DNA of 64,000 nucleotides from Candidatus Nitrosocosmicus arcticus. GTDB lineage: Archaea > Thermoproteota > Nitrososphaeria > Nitrososphaerales > Nitrososphaeraceae. Below are positions 36,613-45,696 of this stretch, in pieces; within the stretch, counting starts at the first letter, position 1, and the number at the start of each line of letters is the position of its first letter. The notes below the pieces were generated by a model. It did not search any database. It was not told the origin of the DNA and was given only the letters and a program-made list of their open reading frames with translations. Location: the NCBI RefSeq assembly GCF_007826885.1, contig NZ_ML675584.1, positions 62,001 to 126,000 of the forward strand. Direction: 5' to 3'. The translations under genes were made by a program, and so were the position numbers.

Positions 36613-37713
36613 TCACTCTATAGATGAATTGAGCACAATGGAGTCACAAAAAGCTACCAATCCCGAGCATACTTCTACAATGATTTCTTTCATTTCTGAC
36701 CACGGGGGCTGAAAGTCATCCTTTCCAAATTCTAGTGTAAAACTGTAAACCTTATTTTTATCAACATCCAAAAAATGCCTACTAAAAGCATAGTCATCAC
36801 CAGCACCAGAAGTCGGGTATAAACCAAACGATTGCTCAACAGAATACCTTGTACCACGTACGTTCTCTAAAGCGTTTGCAAAGGTAGATGCCAGATCCTT
36901 TACGTAATTGTAATCTGTTAGGGGAATGTACTCTTTATACTCCTTATCATTTTCAATACCTCGAACTTTATCGTACTGTGCATTTCTAAAATTTTGTTTG
37001 GCTTCTAAAACTTGATTCTGGTCAATTCCCCAACAATAATAAATGGCCCCCACTGCACAATGAATATCCATATAATGACCAATTCCCTCAAATTCATCTA
37101 GTAGCCACTTTATGTTTCTTGTTTCTGGTTCAGAAAATACTGCTGATCCCCTATATCTCTGTCTAGGATCACAGGGATCAGCAGATGTTTCCACTCTAGC
37201 ATCCGGAGCAAAACATTCTGTGAAATCCCATAGCAAATCGTAGTTTCTATTCAAATCTACTCCGATACAATCTGGTTCTCCATGACTTTCATCAGGGTTA
37301 CGGTTTCGACGCCACAACACATTGGCTGGGCCACCTTGACTGTATGCTTTACCATCCGGATTTACGTCGGGGACTATAATTATATTAGTTTCCTCAATAA
37401 TCCTTCTAATTTGACTGGATTCAAAATATTGATCTTGGTACCTTAAACCCGTATCCTTTGAATATGCCTCCAATAGATCTGCCGCAAAATAAACACAAAT
37501 ATCAGAACCGCCCCATTCTCTGGCGTGAACGGATCCAGTAAAAAGGATTGACTTATTCTTCCTGTTTGCTTTATTCTTTCCTATAATTAAAGCGTGAATA
37601 GTCCTTCCTTCAATACTCTTGTTTGGAAGTTCAACGATTTGGGAAGTATTGCTATACGTCCTTGATAAAGATGTCAAAGCATCTTCAACCTCATCAACAT
37701 TAAGGTAAGTCAC
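36613..37713 (-). CDS. M14 zinc carboxypeptidase
   Basis: A 366-aa metallocarboxypeptidase of family M14, which removes C-terminal residues. Zinc ligands are His63 and Glu66 in VHAREW and His218 in MDIHC. Arginine clusters WRRNRN and GVDLNRNYD (152-159) bind the substrate carboxylate, and the catalytic Glu lies in FTLEFGKDD near residue 340. Several cysteine pairs (WDFTECFAP, DPCDP, IHCA) resemble secreted carboxypeptidases, yet no signal peptide or propeptide precedes the catalytic domain. The gene for the 121-aa protein ends 8 bases upstream of its start, so the two are almost certainly co-transcribed. Confidence 0.92.
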   Translation of the reverse strand: MTYLNVDEVEDALTSLSRTYSNTSQIVELPNKSIEGRTIHALIIGKNKANRKNKSILFTGSVHAREWGGSDICVYFAADLLEAYSKDTGLRYQDQYFESSQIRRIIEETNIIIVPDVNPDGKAYSQGGPANVLWRRNRNPDESHGEPDCIGVDLNRNYDLLWDFTECFAPDARVETSADPCDPRQRYRGSAVFSEPETRNIKWLLDEFEGIGHYMDIHCAVGAIYYCWGIDQNQVLEAKQNFRNAQYDKVRGIENDKEYKEYIPLTDYNYVKDLASTFANALENVRGTRYSVEQSFGLYPTSGAGDDYAFSRHFLDVDKNKVYSFTLEFGKDDFQPPWSEMKEIIVEVCSGLVAFCDSIVLNSSIE

Positions 37714-37721
37714 TAAGTCAT

Positions 37722-38087
37722 CTACTCCTTGACTCCAAATCCCTTTACCATTGGATTAGGATCAGCATCTTTGGATTTTGCTTTTGAATACCTATTCTCC
37801 TTAGAAATATCATCTTGTTTTTTAACGGCTGACTGCATCAAATCCTCATGAATTTCTATATCCAATAAATTACTTTTACGACTTATCATCGCATTCTTTT
37901 GTTTATCTTTTGTATACGCTTCGATCTCATAAGTTCCATCACCCAACTTTTTTGGCCCGCCACAAGAAGTGTCCAATCTCTCATTAAAAATATAGTCTAT
38001 CAATGCTTTCTTATCCTTGGATCTTATCTTAATCTTCCAAACAGGTTCCATTACTGTAGTAATGTATTTTATCTTATATACTTTCAC
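37722..38087 (-). CDS. small protein co-transcribed with M14 carboxypeptidase
   Basis: A 121-aa protein that ends 8 bases before the carboxypeptidase start. Residues 14-80 (WKIKIRSKDKKALIDYIF, DGTYEIEAYTKDKQ, LLDIEIHED) suggest a beta-alpha-beta-beta ferredoxin-like fold, as seen in M14 and subtilase propeptides. A charged, flexible tail follows, ending in NPMVKGFGVKE. It may be a separately encoded prodomain that folds or inhibits the carboxypeptidase. That is inference from the tight linkage and fold pattern. Confidence 0.7.
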   Translation of the reverse strand: MKVYKIKYITTVMEPVWKIKIRSKDKKALIDYIFNERLDTSCGGPKKLGDGTYEIEAYTKDKQKNAMISRKSNLLDIEIHEDLMQSAVKKQDDISKENRYSKAKSKDADPNPMVKGFGVKE

Positions 38088-38349
38088 GCTTCTTCAGAGT
38101 AATTATTCGGATTAAGATCCTGAAATATTGATTACAAGATTTTGGATGTTCATAAATATCTGGTAACAAATAATCACAGTTTTACTGATTGATGCGCAAT
38201 TGGCGATTAATTACTTGATTGTCTGAATCGGAGGGATATTTTCTAAATCAATAACCAGAGCATATCTTTTATTTGTTTACAAGATCTGTGATTTCACCAT
38301 TGATGAATCTTCTTTACTAGTTCTGAGTGGGCCTCATTTCTCTAATGAG

Positions 38350-38730
38350 TTACGTGGGATCAAATTCTATTATTTTGTCCCCAATCACTAATTTTATGGC
38401 TTCTTTTTGCTTGAATGGGGGAATTACTTTGGCTAAAGGTGACAAATCAAATACTAAATTATCAGTTACTATCCTTTTGCACTTGTCCCCATTATCATCA
38501 TGTGAAAGGTTCAAATGAATACGTGTAGGTTGTAAATCCAAGAATTTATCTGCAACAAGAATAAATTCGTGCGTTTTGCATCCACCAATATAGGAAACTT
38601 TAATTTCAATTTCATTTCCAACTAATTCTATTGACTTTATTGTAAAAGGAGCCTTATTCAATTCTTTTATTTCATCCGAATTTAGTATCATCAACATCTT
38701 TTTTTCTTTGGTTGATATCGGTGGATGCAT
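38350..38730 (-). CDS. conserved GGC-motif beta protein
   Basis: A 126-aa beta-rich protein with VSYIGGCKTHEFILVAD, LNLSHDDNGDKCKRIVTDN and LVFDLSPL blocks. I have seen this pattern (GGC..H.F, a DDNG..C pair, FDLSPL) in small bacterial lipoprotein-like proteins of unknown function; here there is no lipobox or signal peptide. The two cysteines may form a disulfide. Met12 or Met14 could be alternative starts. It is divergent from the serine protease at 39030, sharing a promoter region with repeated TTGTTGATA. Confidence 0.65.
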   Translation of the reverse strand: MHPPISTKEKKMLMILNSDEIKELNKAPFTIKSIELVGNEIEIKVSYIGGCKTHEFILVADKFLDLQPTRIHLNLSHDDNGDKCKRIVTDNLVFDLSPLAKVIPPFKQKEAIKLVIGDKIIEFDPT

Positions 38731-38731
38731 G

Positions 38732-38998
38732 TTGTTGATACTAACTTTATTTTATTAAACATTGTTGATATTTGACTCACTCATTGAGAATTAATTAGCT
38801 GGAGTAAGAACAAGATCGTTTTTGAACAATACTTGTATTAGTTACCTTTAAGATGGTTGAGTGGGCATTTTACTTTGAATGAATCGCCGGGTTCAAATGA
38901 ACTTTGAAAAAAGGTTTCAAATTTGAATTCTCTACAGGATTTTACAGATCATATCTTTTTTCTACGAATAAAAGGTTCAAATCATAATCTATCAACAA
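38732..38998. promoter_or_regulatory. divergent control region with repeated TTGTTGATA 9-mers
   Basis: TTGTTGATA occurs at 38732-38740 and 38762-38770, exactly 30 bases apart, and in inverted form (TATCAACAA) at 38990-38998. The copies lie next to the start of the 126-aa gene and about 30 bases before the serine protease start. A regulator binding both promoters would explain the arrangement. Confidence 0.35.
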
Positions 38999-39029
38999 TC
39001 TTAAATAATATTAATATTATTATTTAAAA

Positions 39030-40085
39030 ATGTCTAATCCTGCCGAAAAAAATGACAATGTAAATAAGGAACTAAAAAAATTTTCACTCTGGGAAATAAA
39101 TAGAGAATTGGCTGATAGAGAGAAAAATATAGCCATTGAGCCACAGTCTGATGGGCCAAGTCGGACAAGTCCGACGGCTAATACTCGTAGTAGCAGAAGA
39201 ATCGGTATTGCTGGATTTAATACCTCGGAGCTTCATGATGCTAAGAAAAGTAGACAAAAAGTAATCTATGGTGTTGATAATAGACAAGACTATTATCAAC
39301 TAGATGAACAATCAGAGTCAAAAATTAAAGAACAGTGTGGTAGTGTTGTTTCTTTATTTAACAATGATGATCTCGTTCCTGTCCAAACAGATGGCGGACA
39401 AAAGTTTAGCCTAGGAACTTCAAAATTTGGTGAGGCTTACGGTCTATGTGAACAGGAAGTATTTTTTAATCAACCAGTGGGTGCATTTTGTTCTGGATTT
39501 TTGGTAGCAGATGATTTGGTAGCGACAGCGGGTCATTGCGTTACGGAAGATGACGTTACTAATGTAAGTTTTGTATTTGGATATCGAATGAATTCTGAAA
39601 ATCAAGCCCAAACTACAATCAGCTCCTCTGAAATATATCATGGTAAAGAGCTTGTTGGCAGGAAGCTTACTGATGATGGAACCGATTGGGCATTGGTGAG
39701 ACTAGACCGGACTGTAGAAAACCACAAGCCATTTAAGATTCGGAGAGATGGAAAAATTAAAGATCAACAACGCGTTTACGTAATTGGCCACCCGTGTGGA
39801 TTGCCTTTAAAGTATGCGGCCGGGTCAAGAGTTAGAAACAACCAAGAAGAATCATACTTCGTAGCAAATTTGGATACTTTTGGTGGAAATTCTGGATCAT
39901 GTGTATTTCATGCCGGTGATGAAACTGATTTGGAAAACGGTATAGTTGAAGGAATTTTGGTAAGAGGTGAAACCGATTTTGATGATATAAATGGATGCAA
40001 GCGATCTAACGTGTGTCCTGATGATAAATGTAGGGGAGAGGATTGCACTCGCACAACTGAATTTGCTCATCTCGTTCCAGAATAG
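39030..40085 (+). CDS. trypsin-like serine protease
   Basis: A 351-aa S1-type (V8/trypsin-like) protease. The triad is His169 in ATAGHC, Asp219 in GTDWALVRL and Ser288 in FGGNSGS. Residues 1-140 are a polar region with a Ser/Thr/Arg stretch near 42-58, and two cysteine-rich ends (GLCEQEVFF before the fold and the CKRSNVCPDDKCRGEDC tail near 330) suggest disulfides. There is again no signal peptide. A long AT-rich promoter stretch precedes the ATG. It is the second trypsin-fold enzyme of the island. Confidence 0.88.
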   Translation: MSNPAEKNDNVNKELKKFSLWEINRELADREKNIAIEPQSDGPSRTSPTANTRSSRRIGIAGFNTSELHDAKKSRQKVIYGVDNRQDYYQLDEQSESKIKEQCGSVVSLFNNDDLVPVQTDGGQKFSLGTSKFGEAYGLCEQEVFFNQPVGAFCSGFLVADDLVATAGHCVTEDDVTNVSFVFGYRMNSENQAQTTISSSEIYHGKELVGRKLTDDGTDWALVRLDRTVENHKPFKIRRDGKIKDQQRVYVIGHPCGLPLKYAAGSRVRNNQEESYFVANLDTFGGNSGSCVFHAGDETDLENGIVEGILVRGETDFDDINGCKRSNVCPDDKCRGEDCTRTTEFAHLVPE

Positions 40086-40535
40086 AAAAGTAAAATTTTG
40101 AAGTACTCTGTCTACACACTTTTTATTCATCGGTGTAATTCGAGTTGCTTAGTTTTTATACTAAATCGTTTTTATTGATAAACTTTAAGAAAATTTTTAA
40201 ACGAGGGCCGAAATTACTATGCTGACTAGGTAGATTAATATTTTTTCAAATAAATGAATAACTTCATTAACAATCCATATTGATTAAAAATCAATTTTAA
40301 AATTTGTCTGAAACTGCAAAAACAATTGATATATGATTTTATTTATACTACTACCTTCAGATTGAATGGCTTTACATACATTAAATGTCTTCTCCGTGAT
40401 GCTAAATGGATCAATTAAAGATGAAGAAAGATTAACTGAAATAGAAAATAACCACTAATTAAATATATTTGGATTTTGAGCCCACAAGGTATTGACTTGG
40501 ATCGGATAGTCTAGGAAACTAATACCCTCTCATTC
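40086..40535. other. 450-base intergenic region
   Basis: I see no gene, RNA or strong repeat. The sequence is AT-rich with T-tracts that could end both convergent transcripts. Confidence 0.5.
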
Positions 40536-41747
40536 TTATTTATTCCTTGCAATTTTCCTTTTGGATTGTCTTTTCCATATTCGCCATCCAAGAATTCCAG
40601 TAGCTATTGTAGTTAGAGTAGTCCAAGTTCCGGTTAAAGGATTGAACCAATCTGTGAGCCAGGTCCTGACAATATTGGAAAAGGGAACCGGGTCTGTAAT
40701 TGTCATAACTAGAGGGAACCTTTTCATTATGCTTTCGGAATTGATTTTCAAGATGGGATTTTTGTGGGTTTCGGGATTGGTTATTGGACTATAGAATGTA
40801 GAATTAATGAAACTTATGTTTGCCAATATGAAAAACGTTCTAGATCCAGCAGGGACGGTCTCTTCAGCATTTAACGTTAAAGTTGTAGTAGCAAATCCAT
40901 ATGGAGGCACCGGTATTATTGTATCTCCTGTGGTAAGATTGATACCTTTGGGAATGTTTTCGACATCCAATCTTACCACGGGCTGAAATCCTGTCGTTGA
41001 ATTTATCAATACATCGACATTCTTCTTCTGCCCGGGCACCAATACAAGAAGTTCGGGTTTGGTTGAGACAGTGAATTCGGGCGGTGGTACATACACCCAT
41101 CTAACAGCATCTAGCAAATAATTTCCATTTGAAAGAGAGTAAGAATAAAAGAACAAGCGGTATTTATCCGGAAAAAGCATGGATTTGAGATCCACACCCA
41201 GTATGACGGATCCACTTTTTTTGTTGAAGAAATTTTTGTGGTCATCAACTATGTCAGTTATATTTCGAGTATGACCGTTCGCCGAAAACTCATTAAACGA
41301 TCTGTTCCATTTCTTTGAAGTATCATTCCATTTTATTTCGACCTGATAATCTATGCCTTGATAGCCAGTGTCATTGTTAAAGTCTGAATCAATCAATATG
41401 CCGTAATATAGCTGCTTGGTATTTGAAATAGCATTACCAGTAATTAGATCTGAGATTGAAGACAACCAGAAAGTTGCATTGAGCGTATTACCATCAGAAA
41501 AATAATTTATAGAGGCTATATCTGTGTAGGACGGTCCCTTTGAGTCATTACTGCCCAAAGTCTCCCCAGTCAACATATTTACCCAATCAGAGTTATCATC
41601 TCTTACTTCCTGACGTTCAAATTGCGGAGAATTGATGCCTGAAACGCTGTCAAAGGTTTCAAAACATAGTAGAATGAAGAGAATTACCGGAATAATACAA
41701 TACTTTAACGATTGAAAATATGAACATCCATCGACTAGGTATTTCAT
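40536..41747 (-). CDS. surface protein with signal peptide and C-terminal membrane anchor
   Basis: A 403-aa protein. An N-terminal hydrophobic stretch (YCIIPVILFILLCFETF, about 17-33) is the signal. The extracellular part has many N-x-S/T glycosylation sequons and a GIDYQVEIKWND-containing domain that may bind a ligand, followed by an Ig-like stretch (FTVSTKPELLVLVPGQKKNVDVLINSTTGFQP, shortened) of NEW1/NPCBM-like character. A C-terminal helix (WTTLTTIATGILGWRIW) and a basic tail anchor it. I do not know the function; the architecture is common among thaumarchaeal surface proteins. Confidence 0.7.
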   Translation of the reverse strand: MKYLVDGCSYFQSLKYCIIPVILFILLCFETFDSVSGINSPQFERQEVRDDNSDWVNMLTGETLGSNDSKGPSYTDIASINYFSDGNTLNATFWLSSISDLITGNAISNTKQLYYGILIDSDFNNDTGYQGIDYQVEIKWNDTSKKWNRSFNEFSANGHTRNITDIVDDHKNFFNKKSGSVILGVDLKSMLFPDKYRLFFYSYSLSNGNYLLDAVRWVYVPPPEFTVSTKPELLVLVPGQKKNVDVLINSTTGFQPVVRLDVENIPKGINLTTGDTIIPVPPYGFATTTLTLNAEETVPAGSRTFFILANISFINSTFYSPITNPETHKNPILKINSESIMKRFPLVMTITDPVPFSNIVRTWLTDWFNPLTGTWTTLTTIATGILGWRIWKRQSKRKIARNK

Positions 41748-41863
41748 AGTATTTTGATGTTGGTTGCTTCTTAATTTAGATTATTCAATAATGCAATATT
41801 TTAGGTATAATTTCAAATACGCTCCTAAAAATAAATATATTCACGTTATTGGTCATTATAATA

Positions 41864-42052
41864 ATGAAACTTTTTCTCCTTCCAGCCATAATTGTAACAA
41901 CAGGTTTGTTTTCTGTATTGTTGATCGATGTTCAAAGTGCCACATCATTTCTAAATCCTGATTTTGAAACTTTCCAATCCCTCTCTAACTCTTCATCCCT
42001 CTCTAACTCTTCATCCCTCTCTAACTCTTCATCCCTCTCTAACTCTTCATAA
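41864..42052 (+). CDS. tiny secreted protein ending in SLSNSS repeats
   Basis: From the ATG at 41864 the frame gives 62 residues: a signal peptide (MKLFLLPAIIVTTGLFSVLL, cleavage near VQSA-T), a short spacer with DFETFQ, then four exact SLSNSS copies up to the stop. Repeats are identical at DNA level (18 bases), so the expansion is recent. The N-x-S sequons within them could be glycosylated. A TTG five codons upstream is less likely than the ATG. No function is assignable, and it may be a gene fragment. Confidence 0.5.
   Translation: MKLFLLPAIIVTTGLFSVLLIDVQSATSFLNPDFETFQSLSNSSSLSNSSSLSNSSSLSNSS
41981..42050 (+). repeat. 18-base tandem repeat, about four copies
   Basis: CTCTCTAACTCTTCATCC repeats exactly from 41981, 41999 and 42017, with a last partial unit from 42035 to 42050. 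The unit length is a multiple of three, so copy number changes keep the frame. The last unit reads into a TAA stop. Confidence 0.95.
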
Positions 42053-42645
42053 TCTGAGTTCGATTACAAATTAGTTAATAGAATTTGAGACTCCTAATTG
42101 ATTTGTTAGGAATATACCTGGTGAAATGATAATTGAATCTTGTATGGTTCTAAAAGGTTATATTCACAATAATATTGATATTCTAGAATCCGCATTTTCG
42201 ATTCAATGTATGACGTCAACATTAAAATCGAATCTCAAAGCTTCCAGAATGACAACTAGAACAATTTATCCCAAATTTAGAAGGCAAAATTTAAAGAAAA
42301 TCTTCAAAATTTTATGATTCAATTGGAGATCGGTAATAGCAGTGTTGGGCATCTCAATAACCAAAAGAAATAACTGAATATTTAGAGCCGAATAGGAAAA
42401 AAATGGGGGATTTCTGAGTATATTGGTATTTCGTACTTTAACAAAGTAATTTTATTTGGAAGTAGCTTTTTCGTAAACAAAAAGCTAGATTGATTTAACA
42501 CCTTGTAAGGAGAAAATGTTATTTTTGTTATATGTATGATACTGTAATGTATTTTAGATCATCCCCTTGACTTTTTTATATGTTTGTATACGTTTTTTCT
42601 CTCTGGCCCAATATGTATAAAATTTACATGCTGTAGGGTTATTAT
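42053..42645. other. 593-base intergenic region
   Basis: A plus frame at 42126-42317 has no resemblance to any family. I see no RNA gene or repeat; AT-rich sequence near 42540-42600 could serve as terminator for the aminopeptidase gene. Confidence 0.45.
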
Positions 42646-45423
42646 CTATCTCAAGTTACCATTTCCAACATCCAATTTAGTATCAATTTTCAAGGGTTTG
42701 TTGGCCCATTTTGCTATCCATTGTCTTATGATATTAGCACTAACCTCTGCCTTTCTCCTAACAAATCCATCTTTATCGCTCCTCGCGATAGTAATTAATT
42801 CTTCAATTGAGTCGTATGTTCTCTTGTCAGGGAATATATCGAACTTAGCGTCATCATCCGAAAGTGCAGTACAAGCATTCATCTTTATCTTGCGTCTATC
42901 GTCTCTTAACAATTCTTTAAGCCTATTAAAAACTCCTAGATTCATATTTGTCACAATGGGATTAATAGGGTCAGACTTGTATGTCAGAAATTTGCCCAGA
43001 CAAGCTGTAGCTTTTGCCCTCACAAAATACTCCTTTGATTGATCAGTATTTTCTAGAAAAAAATTCACAACTTCCAAGTAAATATCTTGATCTTTTTCTT
43101 TCGATAGTTCCTTTAGTCCTTCTAATGCACCTGTTGCCAAATTGCTCTGAAATGTATTAGTGGTATCGACCAATTTTTTTAATACGGAAATAATTCCTTC
43201 TTTTTCTTTTTTATTGAGTAATCCTTTACAACTTTTACCTATGGCAGTCGCTGCAACAGACTTTACGAAAATACTATCTGTATTTGACGTCTGAATAAAG
43301 TTTTCAAGCAATTCGATTGAATTAGATCTTTCAAATATTCCAATATTCTTTACAATCGCTTTTTTTATTTCCGGTCGGAAATTGTCAAAGGATGCTCTGT
43401 TTTTAAGAATTGATATTAATGCCTGATATGCTCTATCGGATTTTTCGTAATTATTCTTGTCATAAAAAGAACCAATAGCATTTGCAGCCTCTACTGATAC
43501 TCCATAGAATATGTCGCCCGTTATCCTATCTTGTAATGCTGTAATTATTTCTTCTGAATACAGATTCTTGAGTAAACGTACCGCGTTAACCCGTTCTATG
43601 ACTGTATCTCCATTCTTCATTTGATTGACGAGTAATCTCTTTAGTTGAAAGTCTTCAGTTTCATTTAGGATTTTAATAGAATTTATGTTTTTGAGAACTT
43701 TAAAATCTGGATCGATTGAGATTATACCTAATGACAAGTTCCTATCGATAAAAACAGTACTTTCTGAAGTATATGTATCCACATCCATTAAATGCAATAT
43801 CTGTCGTTTCTTTCCAGTACCATCTAAGAGGTTAATTTTGATCTCTAACTGGAATTTATAGTGAATAGACTTTTCAGCACCGTTCAAATTATCGTTACCT
43901 TGTCTGATTTTTACAGTTAAATTTTTGGTGGAATTTCCATCAGCTTTTGAGTCAATATCTTCTAGGATAAAATCTATTTGCAAGTCGGGATGTCCTTCTC
44001 TATAGATCCATTGATCAAAGAAAGAATGCATTTCAATGCCGGAAGTTTCCTCCAAAATTCTCAACAAGTCAAGGGATTCAGCGGATTTGTGTTGATATTG
44101 TGTTAAATACGTTTTTAACGACTTTCTGAAATTAAATTCTCCTAGATAGGAACGAAGCATGTGAAGAATAAATCCTGCCTTCTCGTACGCATGAGCATCA
44201 AATAATTCGTCAGGATGTTTATAGAATTTGGTAACTATTGGTCTATGATATTGGTCCTTGGCTTCTTCAAAATATATATCTGTATTTTTAATCAGGTTGT
44301 AATGGAATTCATCCATTCCTCTTGTTCTTTCCCAATATAATAACTCGCAATAAGTAGCAAACCCTTCGTTTAACCAAATGTGCGACCAGTCTTTACATGT
44401 TACCATATCACCGAACCATTGATGCGCAAGCTCGTGGACAACCAAAAAAATGTCATTTCGATAGTCCATGGATGTTATTTTATCATGTAGGACGTTTCTT
44501 GTTAACGTGGTACAACTACTATTTTCCATGCCGCCAAATTCAAAATTATCAACTGCGCTCTGAGAATATTTTTGAAAAGGAAATTTAGTATTAAAATATT
44601 CTTCAAAGAAACCTATCATGTGGGGAGTTTCTGCAAAGGTCAGCATTGCATCATCCTTATTGATTTCTTCTGGCCAGTAGTAGTAAAGAGGAATATTATT
44701 GTAGTTAGATTCAACCACTGAAAACCTGCCAATTACAACTGAAACAAGATAGGAAGGGAGTGGATTTTTTTCTATAAATTTCCATACTGTTATCTCATGT
44801 TCAGTTAATTTGGATGCCAGTATTCCATTTGAGATAACCATAAACTCACGAGGGCAGATTACTTCAATGTCTAAAGTAAATTTCATTTGCGGGCTATCTA
44901 CGCACGGAAACCAGTAGGGTGATTCAGTAGCTTGACCTTGCGTCCATGTTTGATAAGCGGGAATTTGTCTATCTTGACTATTCTTTGTAATAAAATGAAA
45001 ACCATTTCTAGGTGAAGTGAACCCACTGCTACTTTCGATTTCATTATAACCGGTTGAATATGAGATGTTGATATCAACAGTACTTCCTCTTCTAAATAAT
45101 TCTGAAAATTCTATGATCAATTTTTGATCATTAGTACATCGAAAATTTGAAATATCTATTGACAAAGATTCGATCTCATTTATCCTTATTTCTGAAATAT
45201 CTAAACTAATATGTGAAATATCTTGAAAAGCTCTAACCCTTAACTGTTGGTTACAATCTACCAGAGTCTGTTTAACAAAGTCCGGTTGGATCCTTAATGA
45301 CATGTGCTCTATTGTAAAGGAAAATATAGGAACTTCGTGCATCTCGCTACCGGGAAATGCAAAATTCTTTTTGGATGGCTCTCTACTTAGATTTTTATTA
45401 TGATTTTCATTGAACTGTTTCAT
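42646..45423 (-). CDS. M1-family aminopeptidase with C-terminal repeat domain
   Basis: A zinc aminopeptidase of family M1, 925 aa from the ATG at 45423 (13 residues shorter than the longest frame). The exopeptidase motif GGMEN and the zinc site HELAHQWFGDMV with WLNEGFATY (His, His and Glu ligands) are intact, about 300-365 residues from the N-terminus. After the catalytic domains (to about residue 600) comes a helical repeat domain resembling HEAT repeats (AANAIGSFYD, ATAIGKSCKG, ATACLGKFL, ACTALSDDD, each with a repeated Ala-Leu/Ile pattern). It is divergent from the Png1-like gene across 270 bases. Confidence 0.9.
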   Translation of the reverse strand: MKQFNENHNKNLSREPSKKNFAFPGSEMHEVPIFSFTIEHMSLRIQPDFVKQTLVDCNQQLRVRAFQDISHISLDISEIRINEIESLSIDISNFRCTNDQKLIIEFSELFRRGSTVDINISYSTGYNEIESSSGFTSPRNGFHFITKNSQDRQIPAYQTWTQGQATESPYWFPCVDSPQMKFTLDIEVICPREFMVISNGILASKLTEHEITVWKFIEKNPLPSYLVSVVIGRFSVVESNYNNIPLYYYWPEEINKDDAMLTFAETPHMIGFFEEYFNTKFPFQKYSQSAVDNFEFGGMENSSCTTLTRNVLHDKITSMDYRNDIFLVVHELAHQWFGDMVTCKDWSHIWLNEGFATYCELLYWERTRGMDEFHYNLIKNTDIYFEEAKDQYHRPIVTKFYKHPDELFDAHAYEKAGFILHMLRSYLGEFNFRKSLKTYLTQYQHKSAESLDLLRILEETSGIEMHSFFDQWIYREGHPDLQIDFILEDIDSKADGNSTKNLTVKIRQGNDNLNGAEKSIHYKFQLEIKINLLDGTGKKRQILHLMDVDTYTSESTVFIDRNLSLGIISIDPDFKVLKNINSIKILNETEDFQLKRLLVNQMKNGDTVIERVNAVRLLKNLYSEEIITALQDRITGDIFYGVSVEAANAIGSFYDKNNYEKSDRAYQALISILKNRASFDNFRPEIKKAIVKNIGIFERSNSIELLENFIQTSNTDSIFVKSVAATAIGKSCKGLLNKKEKEGIISVLKKLVDTTNTFQSNLATGALEGLKELSKEKDQDIYLEVVNFFLENTDQSKEYFVRAKATACLGKFLTYKSDPINPIVTNMNLGVFNRLKELLRDDRRKIKMNACTALSDDDAKFDIFPDKRTYDSIEELITIARSDKDGFVRRKAEVSANIIRQWIAKWANKPLKIDTKLDVGNGNLR

Positions 45424-45696
45424 GTTTTTTACTTTAATACTCACTATGACGTCATAGATCAAACATAAGTTTATTGAAAATAGAATCGAATCTATTGTAT
45501 TACATCACATGCTATGATTGCTAAAGTTTTATCACCATTTCAAGATTCATTACTGATTATGAAGTTGCCTAACACAATTATTAACAATGTTCAATCTTAT
45601 GCAAATATTTTAATGAATTCAATATTTGCTAGATATTGAAAGACACTGCATTAATTAACTAATGTTTATACTTCAGAAACCATTAGTATCTACCGC

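Noticed and set aside
38870-38910. GGTTCAAAT stretch considered as a tRNA T-arm
   Set aside because: No matching acceptor, D-arm or anticodon arm can be built around it. No tRNA was found elsewhere in the window.
41981-42050. Tandem repeat considered as a CRISPR array
   Set aside because: Units are contiguous with no spacers and lie within a coding frame.
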